Positions 9,496 to 22,310 are shown, numbered from the stretch's first letter. The stretch is 64,000 nt of DNA from Sphingomonas pseudosanguinis (GCF_014196255.1 NZ_JACIDH010000001.1:124001-188000); one strand, 5' to 3'. Notes: generated by a model from the sequence alone, not told the origin. Translations and numbers: made by a program.

Positions 9496-12400
9496 ATGAC
9501 CAATTCGTGGATCGGTCAGCGCAAGCGGGGCTTGCTGGCGACCGTCGCGCCATTGTCGGTGCTGCTGGCGGCGCCCGCCGTCGCGCAGAGCGTGCCGGCG
9601 GCGAACCAGAATGCCGAGGACAATGCCCAGGTCGCGCAGGGCGCCGAACAGGCGGATGCGGGCACCGGCGGCGATATCGTCGTCACCGGCTCGATCATTC
9701 GCGGCGCGGATGCCGGCGTATCGCCCGTCTCGACCATCACCGCCGAGAATCTCGATGCGCGCGGCATCAACACGGTGCAGGCGGGTATCCAGGCGTTGGC
9801 GTCGAATAACGGCCCGGCGCTGACCAACTCGTTCACCGCCAACGGCGCGTTCGCGTCGGGTGCGTCGTCGGTGTCGCTGCGCGGCCTGTCGACCAATTCG
9901 ACGCTGGTGCTGTTCGACGGCCTGCGCGCCGCCTACTATCCGCTGTCGGATGACGGTACGCGCAACTTCGTCGACCTGAACACCATTCCCGACGACATCG
10001 TCGACCGTGTCGAAGTGCTGCGCGACGGCGCCTCGTCGAGCTATGGCGCGGACGCGATCGCGGGCGTGGTCAACATTATCACCAAGCGCTCGGTGAAAGG
10101 CGTCATGGGCCGCGCCGAGGCCGGCATTTCCGAGCGCGGCTATAACGCCAATCAGCGCCTGTCGCTGACCGCCGGCACCGGCGACCTCGATGAGCAGGGC
10201 TATAACGCCTATATCAGCGGCTTCTATTATCGCTCGGAGGGCGTGCGCGCGCGCCAGCTGCCCGGGCCGTTCAATTCGAGCGACGAGCGCGGCATCTGCT
10301 CCAACCGCACCGGCGACACGATCTGCGGACCCAACAACATCGCCAACGGCCTGGACCTGAACGGCCAGTATACCAATGGCTTCGCGATCAACACGCCGAA
10401 CTTCTATGTCCGCCCGGCCGATGCGACCAACACGACCGCGCTGGGTCGCTATCAGCTGCTGAACCCGGCGGCGGGCTGCCTTACCGGCAATCCGTACAAC
10501 CCGACCGCGGCCGAGCTGGCGCTGCCCGCCAACGCGACCGCCCCCGGCACCGTCTGCCAGGTCGACACCCAGCGTCTGTACGGCAACATCACGCCCGACA
10601 TCGAGCGCGTCGGCGGTTCGGCGCGCTTTACCGCCAAGATCGGTGACACGTCGGAAGCCTATCTGCAGGTCAATTTCCAGCAGGCGACGACCAGCTATAC
10701 CGGCTCCCCGACGACGATCCGCGCCAATGCGCCCGCCGGTATCCTGTTCCCGCAATATTCGACGTCGCAGAACCCGACCTCGGCGATCGATCCCAATTCG
10801 GCGATCCTGGCGCTGCCGGTCTATATCTGCCCGCGCACGACCGTCGGCGCGTGCAACGAAACCAATGGCACGCTGAATCCGAACAATCCGTTCGCCGCCG
10901 CCGGTCAGGTCGCACGGCTGGTCGGCCAGCTGCCGAACAGCTTCGAATCGACCAAGACCCGCAGCCGCGTCTATCGCGCCGCCTTCGGGATCAACGGCAC
11001 GATCTTCGACGATGTCGACTACCGCTTCGACGCGACCGCGATGCACACCGACCTGCGTCTGCAGCAGGACGGCTATGTCTACATCCAGCACCTGCTCGAC
11101 GTCATTAAGGACGGCAGCTACAACTTCCTCAATCCGGGCCTCAACAGCCAAGCGACGCTCAACTATCTGACGCCGACCAACATCACCAACGATAGCTCGG
11201 ACCTGCTCCAGGCGCAGTTCACGCTGGGCAAGGCGATCATGGCGCTGCCGGGTGGCGATCTGCGCGTCGCGGTCGGCGGATCGATCTTCTACGAGGCGAT
11301 CGACGCGCCCAGCGCCAACTCGGACGAAAATGGCCCGACCCAGCGCTATTTCCGCCTGAACGCGTTCGGCACCCAGGGCAACCGCACCGTCTCGTCGGGC
11401 TTTTACGAGGTCAACGCGCCGGTCCTCGACCAGCTGACGCTGAACGCCTCGGGTCGCTATGACCATTATTCGAGCGGCCAGAGCGCCTTCTCGCCTAAGT
11501 TCGGCGCGATCTTCAAGCCGATCCGCCAGCTGACGCTGCGCGGCACCTACTCACGGGGCTTCCGCATCCCGTCGTTCGGCGAGGCCAACGCCCTGCCGAC
11601 CACGGGGTATGTGACCCAGTCGCTGAGCAGCATTCCGGACTCGTTCCTGCGCCAGTACAGCATCAATCCGGGCGCCGGGCAGATCTGTACGCAGAAGACG
11701 CCGACCAACTGCGCAGGCTATATCGCCAATTATTCGATCGGTCAGACGACGCTGGCGTCGCAGAATCTGGACCCCGAAAAGTCGCGCAGCTTCACCGCCG
11801 GCATCAAGGTCGATCCGGTGCGCGGCCTGTCGTTCACGGTCGACTATTACAACATCCGCAAGACCGGGGCGATCACCACGCCCGACCTGTCGCCCGCGAT
11901 CGCCGCTTATTATGCCGGCACCGCGATCCCCGACGGCTTCACGGTCATCCCGGATGCGGTCGACGTCAACAACCCGACCGCCACGCCGAAAATCGCTTTC
12001 GTCCGGTCGCAGCTGATCAATGCCCAGACGATCAAGTCCGAGGGTATCGATTTCGGCATCAACGGCTTTTACGACTTCGGCACGTTCCGCTGGACCACCA
12101 ATCTGAACGCCAGCCTGATCCTGGAGCTGAGCACCACGGTCGACGGCGTGCGCCAGACCTATGTCGACACGCTGGGCAACTTCAACCTGACCGCCGGTTC
12201 GGGCACGTTCGAGTGGAAGGGCAACTGGGTCAACACCTTCGACTTCGGCGACTTCGCGCTGACGGGGACGGTCAACTACACCTCGGGCTATGACCTGTCG
12301 GCCATGGACCAGGGCGATGCGTACAAGGATTGCGGCCAGGCCCCGGCCTATTTCGGTTGCCGCGTGAAGAGCTACATCACGGCGGATGCGAACGCGTCGT

Positions 12401-12567
12401 TCAAGGTCAACGACAAGTTCACCTTCTATGTGAACGTGCTCAACGTCTTCAACCGCCTGCCTCCGATCGATCCGGTCACCTACGGCGCGTATCTCTACAA
12501 CGCGGTGCAGGGCGGCGACGGCATCTTCGGCCGCCAGGTCCGCGCGGGCGCCAAGTTCAACTTCTAA
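9496..12567 (+). CDS. TonB-dependent outer-membrane receptor
   Basis: Second TonB-dependent receptor of the cluster, 1023 residues. A signal peptide (about 1-31, ending AAPAVAQS) is followed by GDIVVTGSIIRG, a plug domain (STLVLFDGLRAAYY, NTIPDDIVDRVEVLRDGAS) and a barrel ending in FGRQVRAGAKFNF with the expected C-terminal phenylalanine. Three ATG codons stand in a row at 9490, 9493 and 9496. I chose the third because it lies eight bases after AAAGGGG, the same spacing as in the first receptor. The protein is related to the first receptor in layout but clearly different in sequence, so this is not a recent duplication. Substrate unknown. Confidence 0.93.
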   Translation: MTNSWIGQRKRGLLATVAPLSVLLAAPAVAQSVPAANQNAEDNAQVAQGAEQADAGTGGDIVVTGSIIRGADAGVSPVSTITAENLDARGINTVQAGIQALASNNGPALTNSFTANGAFASGASSVSLRGLSTNSTLVLFDGLRAAYYPLSDDGTRNFVDLNTIPDDIVDRVEVLRDGASSSYGADAIAGVVNIITKRSVKGVMGRAEAGISERGYNANQRLSLTAGTGDLDEQGYNAYISGFYYRSEGVRARQLPGPFNSSDERGICSNRTGDTICGPNNIANGLDLNGQYTNGFAINTPNFYVRPADATNTTALGRYQLLNPAAGCLTGNPYNPTAAELALPANATAPGTVCQVDTQRLYGNITPDIERVGGSARFTAKIGDTSEAYLQVNFQQATTSYTGSPTTIRANAPAGILFPQYSTSQNPTSAIDPNSAILALPVYICPRTTVGACNETNGTLNPNNPFAAAGQVARLVGQLPNSFESTKTRSRVYRAAFGINGTIFDDVDYRFDATAMHTDLRLQQDGYVYIQHLLDVIKDGSYNFLNPGLNSQATLNYLTPTNITNDSSDLLQAQFTLGKAIMALPGGDLRVAVGGSIFYEAIDAPSANSDENGPTQRYFRLNAFGTQGNRTVSSGFYEVNAPVLDQLTLNASGRYDHYSSGQSAFSPKFGAIFKPIRQLTLRGTYSRGFRIPSFGEANALPTTGYVTQSLSSIPDSFLRQYSINPGAGQICTQKTPTNCAGYIANYSIGQTTLASQNLDPEKSRSFTAGIKVDPVRGLSFTVDYYNIRKTGAITTPDLSPAIAAYYAGTAIPDGFTVIPDAVDVNNPTATPKIAFVRSQLINAQTIKSEGIDFGINGFYDFGTFRWTTNLNASLILELSTTVDGVRQTYVDTLGNFNLTAGSGTFEWKGNWVNTFDFGDFALTGTVNYTSGYDLSAMDQGDAYKDCGQAPAYFGCRVKSYITADANASFKVNDKFTFYVNVLNVFNRLPPIDPVTYGAYLYNAVQGGDGIFGRQVRAGAKFNF

Positions 12568-12594
12568 CCCCGGTTCGCCTCGGCGAACCCCACT

Positions 12595-12625
12595 GGGGGC
12601 GGTTCCTGCGGGAGCCGCCCTTTTT
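12595..12625 (+). terminator. Rho-independent terminator after second receptor
   Basis: GGGCGGTTCC pairs with GGAGCCGCCC (one G-U pair) around a short loop and is followed by TTTTT. It stands 28 bases after the receptor stop. Confidence 0.85.
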
Positions 12626-12833
12626 GTTTGGGCTGATCGAGTGAAAGGTCGAATCGATAGAGGTGTCGTGCAGTATTATTCTAGCATATCACCTGTGTTC
12701 AGGCTTTAGGCAGGTCGCATCTAACATGCCGACAATTGAAACATTAGGGCAGAGGGTCTGTCTATAAGTGTGACTTTGCTGCACAGGCTGATCTGTAAAA
12801 TAGATATTGTATTAAATTTCTGTTGCAATCGAA

Positions 12834-12849
12834 TGTCACCTTTCTGACA
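12834..12849. promoter_or_regulatory. Inverted repeat upstream of the third receptor
   Basis: TGTCA-CCTTTC-TGACA lies 78 bases before the start of the third receptor, at the end of an AT-rich promoter-like stretch (12660-12850). The rest of the 359-base gap between the second and third receptors shows only the terminator at its beginning. Confidence 0.35.
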
Positions 12850-12926
12850 TAGATTAGGTGGGTGCCGCTCAGGGGAAGGCATCCGCGAGAGCCGTGACGA
12901 CGCGGTTCGCAGAGGGGACATTGCTG

Positions 12927-15900
12927 ATGACGAAGAGAGGGTTTTTCTCGAAAACCGGGCTGCGCCGTGGTGCCGCGTTGCAGGCCCTGGCGATGCTGGG
13001 TGCGGGCGCTGGTGCCGTCGCGATCGCGACGCCGGCGATGGCGCAGGACTATACACAGGTGAACGCGACCGGGCGTGTGCTAGGGACCGATGGGACGCCG
13101 CTGGGCGGCGCCACAGTGACGGTGACGTCGACGGCGCAAGGCTTCACACGCAGCGCGACGACGCAGGCGGACGGCTCCTACGCAATCGCCGCGCTGCCGC
13201 AGGGTACTTATAGTTTCACGATCACCGCCGACGGCTATGACAGCTTCACCGATCCCGCCGTCCGCCTGATCCGGGGCCGCGCGGCGAACCAGTTCAACCT
13301 CCAACCGGTGCATGCGGGCACCAGCGGCGACATCGTCGTGACCGCCGGACGTGTCCAGGTCATCGACTTCAGCAGCAACACGGTCGGGCAGACGATCGAT
13401 GTCGGCGATCTGGCGACCCGCATTCCGGTTGGACGCGACCTCACCTCGGTCGTGCTTCTGGCACCGGGCGCTGTCGGCGGCGACAGCCGCTTTCCATCGC
13501 TACCATCGATCAACGGTGCGTCGGTGTCGGAAAATGTCTATTACATCAACGGCCTGAACGTCACCCAATTCCGTAACGGTCTTGGTGCGGTAACCGTGCC
13601 CTTCGAATTCTATCAGACGGTCGAGGTCAAGGTCGGCGGCATTCCTGCTGAGTTCGGCCGCTTCACCGGCGGTATGGTCAATAACACGACCAAGTCCGGC
13701 TCGAATGAATGGCATGGCGGCGTCCTGTTCAACTGGCAGCCGAACAGCCTCGTCTCTAAGACGCGCAACACCTACGCGGCGGACAACGATTCGGCCTATT
13801 CGGATCGCCATGAGTTCGTCGCGCAGCTGTCGGGTCCGATCATCAAGGACCATCTGTTCTTCTACGGCATCTACAACGCCCGTGACGTTCGTTCCGGTCA
13901 GGGTTACACAGGCGTCGCCTCTGCAACCGCCACCGGCGCCAATGGCTGTGCCAGCAATCCGGCGCTCTGTGCGAATTTCGCTGATCTGAACACCTTCAAC
14001 CAACAGATCGTCGGCACGTCCTATAGCCAGAATCGCAATACCAGCCCGTTCTGGGGCGCCAAGATCGACGCCGTGATCGTCGATGGCCAGCGCCTCGAAG
14101 GTACCTATTGGGATACGCGCGGCACGACCGTCGAGAATGTCTATGGCACCAGCCAATATTCGCTCGCCAGCGGCCAGCGTTACAACCTGAACACCAATCG
14201 GCCGGGTGGCTATGTCGCCACCAACATCTACCGGTCGGGTGGTGAGAACTATGTCCTGCGCTATACTGGCAGCTTTACCCAGTGGCTGACCCTGTCGGCG
14301 GCCTATGGCGTCAACAAGAACAGCGACACCACCGAGTCGAGCCTCCCCGATCTGCCTTCGGTGGTCGATCAGCGTAACGGCGCGAACAGCAGCATCGGCA
14401 ATACCCAGTCCAACGCTTCGTTGAACTTCGACAAGCGCACCTTCTATCGTGCCGATGCCGATGTGCGGTTCGAACTGCTGGGGTCGCATCACATCCGGGG
14501 CGGCTATGATCGCGAGGATTTGGACCTCAACTCGCTGACCGTCGCCAATGGCGGGGCGCAATACACGTTGCTGACCGCGTCGGGCAACGCCGCGACGATC
14601 GATCCGGTGGTCGGCCTGCCGGGCGGTACGTCCTATGTCACCGCGCGCACCTTCCGCACGGGTGGTGAATTCGCGACGCGGAACACGGCCTATTATGTGC
14701 AGGACCAGTGGACGCTGCTCGACGACCGGCTGAACCTGAACCTGGGCATCCGTAACGACCGCTTTGAGAGCCGCAATGCGGCGGGTGACGTGTTCTTCCT
14801 GGCGAAGAACCAGTGGGCGCCGCGCCTAGGCGCCAGCATCGATCCGCTGGGCGATGGCCGGACCAAGTTCTTCGGATCGTTCAGCCGCTACTTCCTGCCG
14901 GTGGCGGTCAACACCAACGTCCGTCTGGCCGGCGGCGAGCTGGACTCCAGTGCCTATTACCGCCTTGCCGGTCTGACCGCAAACAACACGCCGATTCTGG
15001 GTGCGCCGATCACGACCGGTGCGGGCTTCACCGCCTGTCCGAACAACTCGCCTGCCGGTACGGCGTGCGTCGTCAGCAATGACGGCACGGTGCCCAGCAC
15101 GGTATCGGTCGTCGCCTCCAACCTGAAGCCGCAGTCGGTCGACGAGATCGTCTTTGGCGTGGAGCGTCGCTTCGCCAACCGCATCAAGCTCGGTTTCAAC
15201 TTCACCCAGACGAAGTTGAACAACTCGCTGGAGGACGCCGCGCTCGACCAGGCGATCGTTCCGTACTGCATCGCACAGGGCAAGGCGGCGGCGGATTGCC
15301 GTGCGATCTGGAGCGGCGTGCATCAGTTCGCGCTGATCAATCCGGGCCGGGACGTGGCGGTGACGCTGAGCGATCCGTTGCCCGGTGAGACGACCGCACG
15401 TCAGGTCGTCCTGTCGGCGGGTTCGCTCAACTATCCGCGTGCGCAGCGCACCTATCGCGGCGTCAATGTCACGTTCGAGCGCGAATGGGACGGCATCTGG
15501 TCGCTGAACGCCAATTACACCTATTCCAAGATTTACGGGAATATCGAAGGTGGCGTGCGTTCGGACAATGCCCAGAGCGATGCGGGTCTCACGACGGCGT
15601 TCGATTTGCCGGTGCTGGTCAACGGCACCTACGGCTATCTGCCCAACGACCGCCGCCACAACTTCAAGGCATGGGGTTCGTACAAGGCGTCGGATTGGCT
15701 GACGCTGAGCTTCACCGCTTCGGTTGCGGCACCGCGTAAGTTCGGTTGCTACGGCCGTCCGCCGGCCAGTGCCGATTATGACGCCACGGCGCCGGGCGGT
15801 ATTGCAGGTCTCTATTACCGGACGAGCGCGGCCTATTGTAACGTCGTGAACGGCTCCGTCGTCCGCAACCCCAATGGCTTCACCGTCATCAACGACCCGT

Positions 15901-16193
15901 TCAACCGGGCCGGCGGTGCACGCCCGAGCACGTTGCAGGTCGTCAATCGTGGTTCGCAGTTGAAGTCCGACTGGCTGGCGCTGCTGGGCTTCGATGCACA
16001 GGTTGCGGTGCCGACCGATGCCTTCAGCGGCTTCATCCGCGTGTCGGTGTTCAACGTCCTCAACTCGAAGCCGGTACTGCGCGTTCAGGAAACGGGCACG
16101 ACCTCGGCGGGTGCACCGCAGCCGGTCTACTCGCTGCCGACGTCGTACAATGCCGGTCGTTCGGCCCGCATCCAGTTCGGGGTCAACTTCTAA
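12927..16193 (+). CDS. TonB-dependent receptor with N-terminal carboxypeptidase-regulatory-like domain (Oar-like)
   Basis: This 1088-residue outer-membrane protein differs from its two neighbours. After a signal peptide (ending ATPAMAQ) it carries a carboxypeptidase-regulatory-like beta-sandwich (about 40-115: ATGRVLGTDGTPLGGATVTV, then TQADGSYAIAALPQGTYSF), then GDIVVTAGRVQ, a plug and a barrel ending IQFGVNF. This is the layout of Oar/OmpA-related receptors, often tied to protein or peptide substrates. The ATG at 12927 is preferred over the upstream in-frame one because GAGGGG precedes it and a signal peptide follows. A strong terminator lies after it, back to back with clpB. Confidence 0.93.
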   Translation: MTKRGFFSKTGLRRGAALQALAMLGAGAGAVAIATPAMAQDYTQVNATGRVLGTDGTPLGGATVTVTSTAQGFTRSATTQADGSYAIAALPQGTYSFTITADGYDSFTDPAVRLIRGRAANQFNLQPVHAGTSGDIVVTAGRVQVIDFSSNTVGQTIDVGDLATRIPVGRDLTSVVLLAPGAVGGDSRFPSLPSINGASVSENVYYINGLNVTQFRNGLGAVTVPFEFYQTVEVKVGGIPAEFGRFTGGMVNNTTKSGSNEWHGGVLFNWQPNSLVSKTRNTYAADNDSAYSDRHEFVAQLSGPIIKDHLFFYGIYNARDVRSGQGYTGVASATATGANGCASNPALCANFADLNTFNQQIVGTSYSQNRNTSPFWGAKIDAVIVDGQRLEGTYWDTRGTTVENVYGTSQYSLASGQRYNLNTNRPGGYVATNIYRSGGENYVLRYTGSFTQWLTLSAAYGVNKNSDTTESSLPDLPSVVDQRNGANSSIGNTQSNASLNFDKRTFYRADADVRFELLGSHHIRGGYDREDLDLNSLTVANGGAQYTLLTASGNAATIDPVVGLPGGTSYVTARTFRTGGEFATRNTAYYVQDQWTLLDDRLNLNLGIRNDRFESRNAAGDVFFLAKNQWAPRLGASIDPLGDGRTKFFGSFSRYFLPVAVNTNVRLAGGELDSSAYYRLAGLTANNTPILGAPITTGAGFTACPNNSPAGTACVVSNDGTVPSTVSVVASNLKPQSVDEIVFGVERRFANRIKLGFNFTQTKLNNSLEDAALDQAIVPYCIAQGKAAADCRAIWSGVHQFALINPGRDVAVTLSDPLPGETTARQVVLSAGSLNYPRAQRTYRGVNVTFEREWDGIWSLNANYTYSKIYGNIEGGVRSDNAQSDAGLTTAFDLPVLVNGTYGYLPNDRRHNFKAWGSYKASDWLTLSFTASVAAPRKFGCYGRPPASADYDATAPGGIAGLYYRTSAAYCNVVNGSVVRNPNGFTVINDPFNRAGGARPSTLQVVNRGSQLKSDWLALLGFDAQVAVPTDAFSGFIRVSVFNVLNSKPVLRVQETGTTSAGAPQPVYSLPTSYNAGRSARIQFGVNF

Positions 16194-16222
16194 CCCCAGG
16201 GGTCCTCACGGACTCCAACTTC

Positions 16223-16254
16223 GGGGGCGGTCCTTTGCGGGCCGCCCCCTTTTT
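16223..16254 (+). terminator. Terminator after third receptor, possibly bidirectional with clpB
   Basis: GGGGGCGGTCC pairs with GGGCCGCCCCC and is followed by TTTTT. The convergent clpB ends nine bases further on, so the hairpin may serve both genes. Confidence 0.8.
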
Positions 16255-16262
16255 CGTCGGGT

Positions 16263-18842
<2,580 letters not shown>

Positions 18843-18868
18843 CTGGTCTTCCTGTCGCTTTCCAGGTC

Positions 18869-18896
18869 AGATGGTGTTGCATTTTGGCAACACAAG
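18869..18896 (-). promoter_or_regulatory. Candidate heat-shock (sigma-32) promoter with embedded palindrome, clpB
   Basis: On the minus strand CTTG is followed 18 bases later by CCATCT, resembling the alphaproteobacterial sigma-32 pattern. Between them lies a perfect inverted repeat TGTTGC-N6-GCAACA (18875-18892). The position, 27 bases upstream of the clpB start, suits a promoter. A repressor binding the palindrome would block it; this is inference. Confidence 0.45.
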
Positions 18897-19055
18897 GGGT
18901 GGGCGGAATTTCCTGTCCGAGAACATGGGAAGGCCGTTTCGATTGCGAAAGGGTAACCGCGAAAGACGATGACATTCGCGCTTCTTAACCGGGATTGCGG
19001 TCCGCCGCCCGCCCGCTATGCTCGACCCATACACCGAGTGGGGAGACTCAAGGAA

Positions 19056-21911
19056 ATGCGTATCAAGTCCGTGGCGCTGGCCGGCGTCGCCGCGCTGGCG
19101 TTCGCCATGCCCGGTCAGGCCGTCCTGGCCCAATCCGCGCCCGCCACCCAGGCCGCGCCCGTCGCCACGCTGGTGAAGGCGGTCGACATCCCCTATCAGC
19201 AATTCACCCTGAAGAACGGTCTGCGCGTCGTCGTCCATACCGATCGCAAGGCCCCCGTCGTCGCGGTGAGCGTATGGTATGACGTCGGGTCGAAACATGA
19301 GCCCAAGGGCAAGACGGGCTTCGCGCATCTGTTCGAGCATCTGATGTTCAACGGATCGGAAAACGCGCCGGGCGACTTCTTCGCACCGCTCAAGTCGGTG
19401 GGCGCCACGGACTATAACGGCACCACCTATTTCGACCGGACCAATTATTTCGAAACGGTGCCGACCGCCGCGCTCGACCGTGCGCTGTTCCTGGAATCGG
19501 ATCGCATGGGGCACCTGCTCGGCGCGGTGACGCAAGGCGTGCTCGACGAGCAGCGCGGCGTCGTCCAGAACGAGAAGCGCCAGGGCGACAACCAGCCTTA
19601 CGGCCTGACCCAGTACAAGATCCTGAGCGGCCTGTTCCCCGAGGGTCATCCTTATGCCCACTCCACCATCGGTTCGATGGCCGATCTGGACGCCGCCTCG
19701 CTCGACACGGTGAAGGACTGGTTCCGTAGCCATTACGGCCCGAACAATGCCGTGCTGGTGCTGGCGGGCGATGTCGATGTTGCGACCGCCAAGCCTTTGG
19801 TCGAGAAATATTTCGGCGACATCCGCAGCGGCCCCGAAAGCGTCCTGCCGACGGTGACGATCCCGACGCTGCCCGCGCCCGTCAACGAGACGATGACCGA
19901 CCGGGTCGCCGCCGTGATGATCAGCCGCAACTGGGCGGTGCCCGGCCTCAACGATCCCGAAAGCGCGCCGCTGGTCGTCGCCGGGTCGGTCTTGGGCGGC
20001 CTCGCCTCGTCGCGGCTCGACAATATCCTGGTCAAGCAGGAGAAGCTGGCGGTGCAGGTCTCGGCCAGTGACCGGGTGTTCTCGCAGGTCGGCATGTTCA
20101 ACATGACCGCGATCGTCCGCCCCGGCGTCGACCCGGCGCTGGTCAGCAAGCGGATGGACGAGATCCTCGCCGATTTCCTGAAGAACGGCCCCACCGCCGA
20201 CGAGGTGAAGCGCGTCGCCACCTCCATGGTGTCGGGCCGCGTGCGTGGGCTGGAATCGGTCGGCGGCTTCGGCGGCAAGGCGGTCGCGCTGGCCGAGGGC
20301 GCGCTCTATTCCAACGATCCGGGATTCTACAAGAAGCAGCTGCAGGCGATCGCCGCGCAGACCCCCGCCAGCGTGAAGGCGGCGGCCGACAAATGGCTGT
20401 CGCGCCCGGCCTATACGCTGACCGTCGTCCCCGGAAAGCGTGACGCCTATGAAGAGGCCAAGGTGCCGCCGCGCGCCGATGTGCCGCCCGCGCCGGAACA
20501 GCCGGTCAAGGGCACGCGCGGGCCGCTGCCCGAGGTGGGCGAGGTCAAGCCGCTGAGCTTCCCGGCCATCCAGCGCACCCGCCTGTCGAACGGCGTCGAG
20601 CTGGTCTATGCCCAGCGGACCGCCGTGCCGGTGACGCAGATCGCCACCTCGTTCGATGCGGGGCTTGCCGCCGACGTGCCCGGCAAGCTGGGCACCGAGC
20701 GGATGATGCTCGGCCTGCTCGAGGAGGGGACGACCCGCCGCACCTCGATCGCCATCGCCGAGGAGCAGGAACGGCTGGGCGCCTCGATCGGCACCGGCGC
20801 ATCGAACGACCGCACCACCGTCGACATGAGCGTGCCGAGCGCCAATCTGGCGCCGGCGCTCGACCTTTATGCCGACGTCATCCGCAATCCCGCCTTTGCC
20901 GAGGCCGAACTGGCGCGCGTGAAGGCGCAGGCGCTGGCGGGGATCAAGCAGGAGCTGACCAGCCCGCAGGGGCTGGCCGGCCGCGTGCTGCCGCCGCTGC
21001 TCTATGGGCCGACCAGCCCCTATGCCAAGGCGCAGGGGCTGGGTGATCCGCGCGCGGTCGCGGCGCTGACCCGCGCCGATCTGGTCGCCTTCCATCAGGC
21101 GTGGCTGCGCCCCGACAAGGCGAAGATCTTCGTCACCTCGGATCGTCCGCTGGCCGAGGTGAAGGCGGCGCTCGACCGGGCGTTCGGCGACTGGCGCGGT
21201 GTCGGTGCGGCGGGGACCAAGAGCTTCGCCGCCGGCACGCCTTCGGCTCCGCGCATCGTCCTGGTCAACCGGCCGGACAGCCCGCAGTCGATGATCATGG
21301 CCGGCGCGCCCACCCCGTTGAAGGGCACCGACGACCTGCTGCTGGTCAACACCGCCAATGACGCGCTGGGCGGCAGCTTCCTCAGCCGGATCAACACCGA
21401 CATCCGCGAGACCAAGCACTGGTCCTACGGCGTGCGCGGGGGCTTCCAGACCTCCGAATATGCCGCGCCCTATGTGATGTCGGCGCCGGTGCAGGCGGAC
21501 AAGACCGGCCCGTCGATCGACGCGCTGCGCACGGACGTCGCCGAGTTCCTGACGACCAAGCCGATGGACGCGGTCGAGTTCGACCGGGCCATCACCGGTG
21601 CGATCCGCTCGCTGTCGGGCAATTTCGAAACCTCGGGCGCGGTCCTGTCGGCGATGCAGACCAACGACCTGCTGCGCCGGCCCGACAATTACTATGCGAC
21701 GATCACCCCGCGCTACCGCGCGATGAATGTGGGTGAACTGAACAAGTCGATCCAGGCGGCGTTGGACCCCAAGGATTTCGTCTGGGTCGTCGTCGGCGAC
21801 GCCAAGTCGGTCAAGCCGCAGCTTGACGGGCTGGGCCTGCCGGTCGAAGTCATCGAAGCCGCCGACGTGGCGGGGGCGGCACCCGCCGCACCGGCCGGTG
21901 CCAGCCGGTAA
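19056..21911 (+). CDS. M16 family zinc metallopeptidase, two-domain, exported
   Basis: A pitrilysin-type (M16) peptidase of 951 residues with a signal peptide (ending GQAVLAQS), so probably periplasmic. The inverted zinc motif HLFEH (H91, E94, H95) and a downstream glutamate in QNEKRQ (E173) make the N-terminal half catalytically competent. The second half (about 510-930) is a homologous, presumably inactive M16 domain, giving the usual clam-shell arrangement. The start at 19056 is preferred over an upstream ATG because AAGGA precedes it and a signal peptide follows. A small conserved protein is encoded 42 bases downstream and may be in the same operon. Confidence 0.92.
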   Translation: MRIKSVALAGVAALAFAMPGQAVLAQSAPATQAAPVATLVKAVDIPYQQFTLKNGLRVVVHTDRKAPVVAVSVWYDVGSKHEPKGKTGFAHLFEHLMFNGSENAPGDFFAPLKSVGATDYNGTTYFDRTNYFETVPTAALDRALFLESDRMGHLLGAVTQGVLDEQRGVVQNEKRQGDNQPYGLTQYKILSGLFPEGHPYAHSTIGSMADLDAASLDTVKDWFRSHYGPNNAVLVLAGDVDVATAKPLVEKYFGDIRSGPESVLPTVTIPTLPAPVNETMTDRVAAVMISRNWAVPGLNDPESAPLVVAGSVLGGLASSRLDNILVKQEKLAVQVSASDRVFSQVGMFNMTAIVRPGVDPALVSKRMDEILADFLKNGPTADEVKRVATSMVSGRVRGLESVGGFGGKAVALAEGALYSNDPGFYKKQLQAIAAQTPASVKAAADKWLSRPAYTLTVVPGKRDAYEEAKVPPRADVPPAPEQPVKGTRGPLPEVGEVKPLSFPAIQRTRLSNGVELVYAQRTAVPVTQIATSFDAGLAADVPGKLGTERMMLGLLEEGTTRRTSIAIAEEQERLGASIGTGASNDRTTVDMSVPSANLAPALDLYADVIRNPAFAEAELARVKAQALAGIKQELTSPQGLAGRVLPPLLYGPTSPYAKAQGLGDPRAVAALTRADLVAFHQAWLRPDKAKIFVTSDRPLAEVKAALDRAFGDWRGVGAAGTKSFAAGTPSAPRIVLVNRPDSPQSMIMAGAPTPLKGTDDLLLVNTANDALGGSFLSRINTDIRETKHWSYGVRGGFQTSEYAAPYVMSAPVQADKTGPSIDALRTDVAEFLTTKPMDAVEFDRAITGAIRSLSGNFETSGAVLSAMQTNDLLRRPDNYYATITPRYRAMNVGELNKSIQAALDPKDFVWVVVGDAKSVKPQLDGLGLPVEVIEAADVAGAAPAAPAGASR

Positions 21912-21953
21912 CGCCGGGTCACCCCGTCACGCCGGATTATAAGGAGAGCGAAC

Positions 21954-22253
21954 ATGGCCGATATTGACGGCACCTGGAACTGCACCGTGAAGTCGCCGCT
22001 GGGCGACCAGGACATGACGCTGACGGTCACGACCGAGGGTGATCGCTTCACCGGATCGGGCGGTGGCCAGATGGGCGCGATGGACATTGAGGGCGATGTG
22101 TCGGGCAACACCATCACCTGGAAGATGTCGATCACCACGCCGATGCCGATGACGCTGGACTGCGAAGCGACCGCCGATGGCGACACGCTGACCGGTTCGG
22201 TGGGCGCGGGCGCGTTCGGCAGCTTCCCGCTGTCGGGGACCCGCGCGGCCTGA
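21954..22253 (+). CDS. Small conserved hypothetical protein
   Basis: A 99-residue cytoplasmic-looking protein, rich in glycine, threonine and acidic residues, predicted mostly beta strand (alternating patterns such as DGTWNCTVKSPLGDQDMTLTV in its first 25 residues). AAGGAG lies seven bases before the ATG. I recognise similar small proteins in sphingomonads but know no function. It follows the M16 peptidase on the same strand and ends at a strong terminator. Confidence 0.75.
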   Translation: MADIDGTWNCTVKSPLGDQDMTLTVTTEGDRFTGSGGGQMGAMDIEGDVSGNTITWKMSITTPMPMTLDCEATADGDTLTGSVGAGAFGSFPLSGTRAA

Positions 22254-22276
22254 TCATCGCGCCGTGATGTGGGGAA

Positions 22277-22310
22277 GGGCGGTGCGTCGGGGTGGACGCG
22301 CCGCCCTTTT
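22277..22310 (+). terminator. Rho-independent terminator
   Basis: GGGCGGTGCGTC pairs perfectly with GACGCGCCGCCC apart from one G-U pair and is followed by TTTT; it ends the M16 peptidase/small protein unit. Confidence 0.85.
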
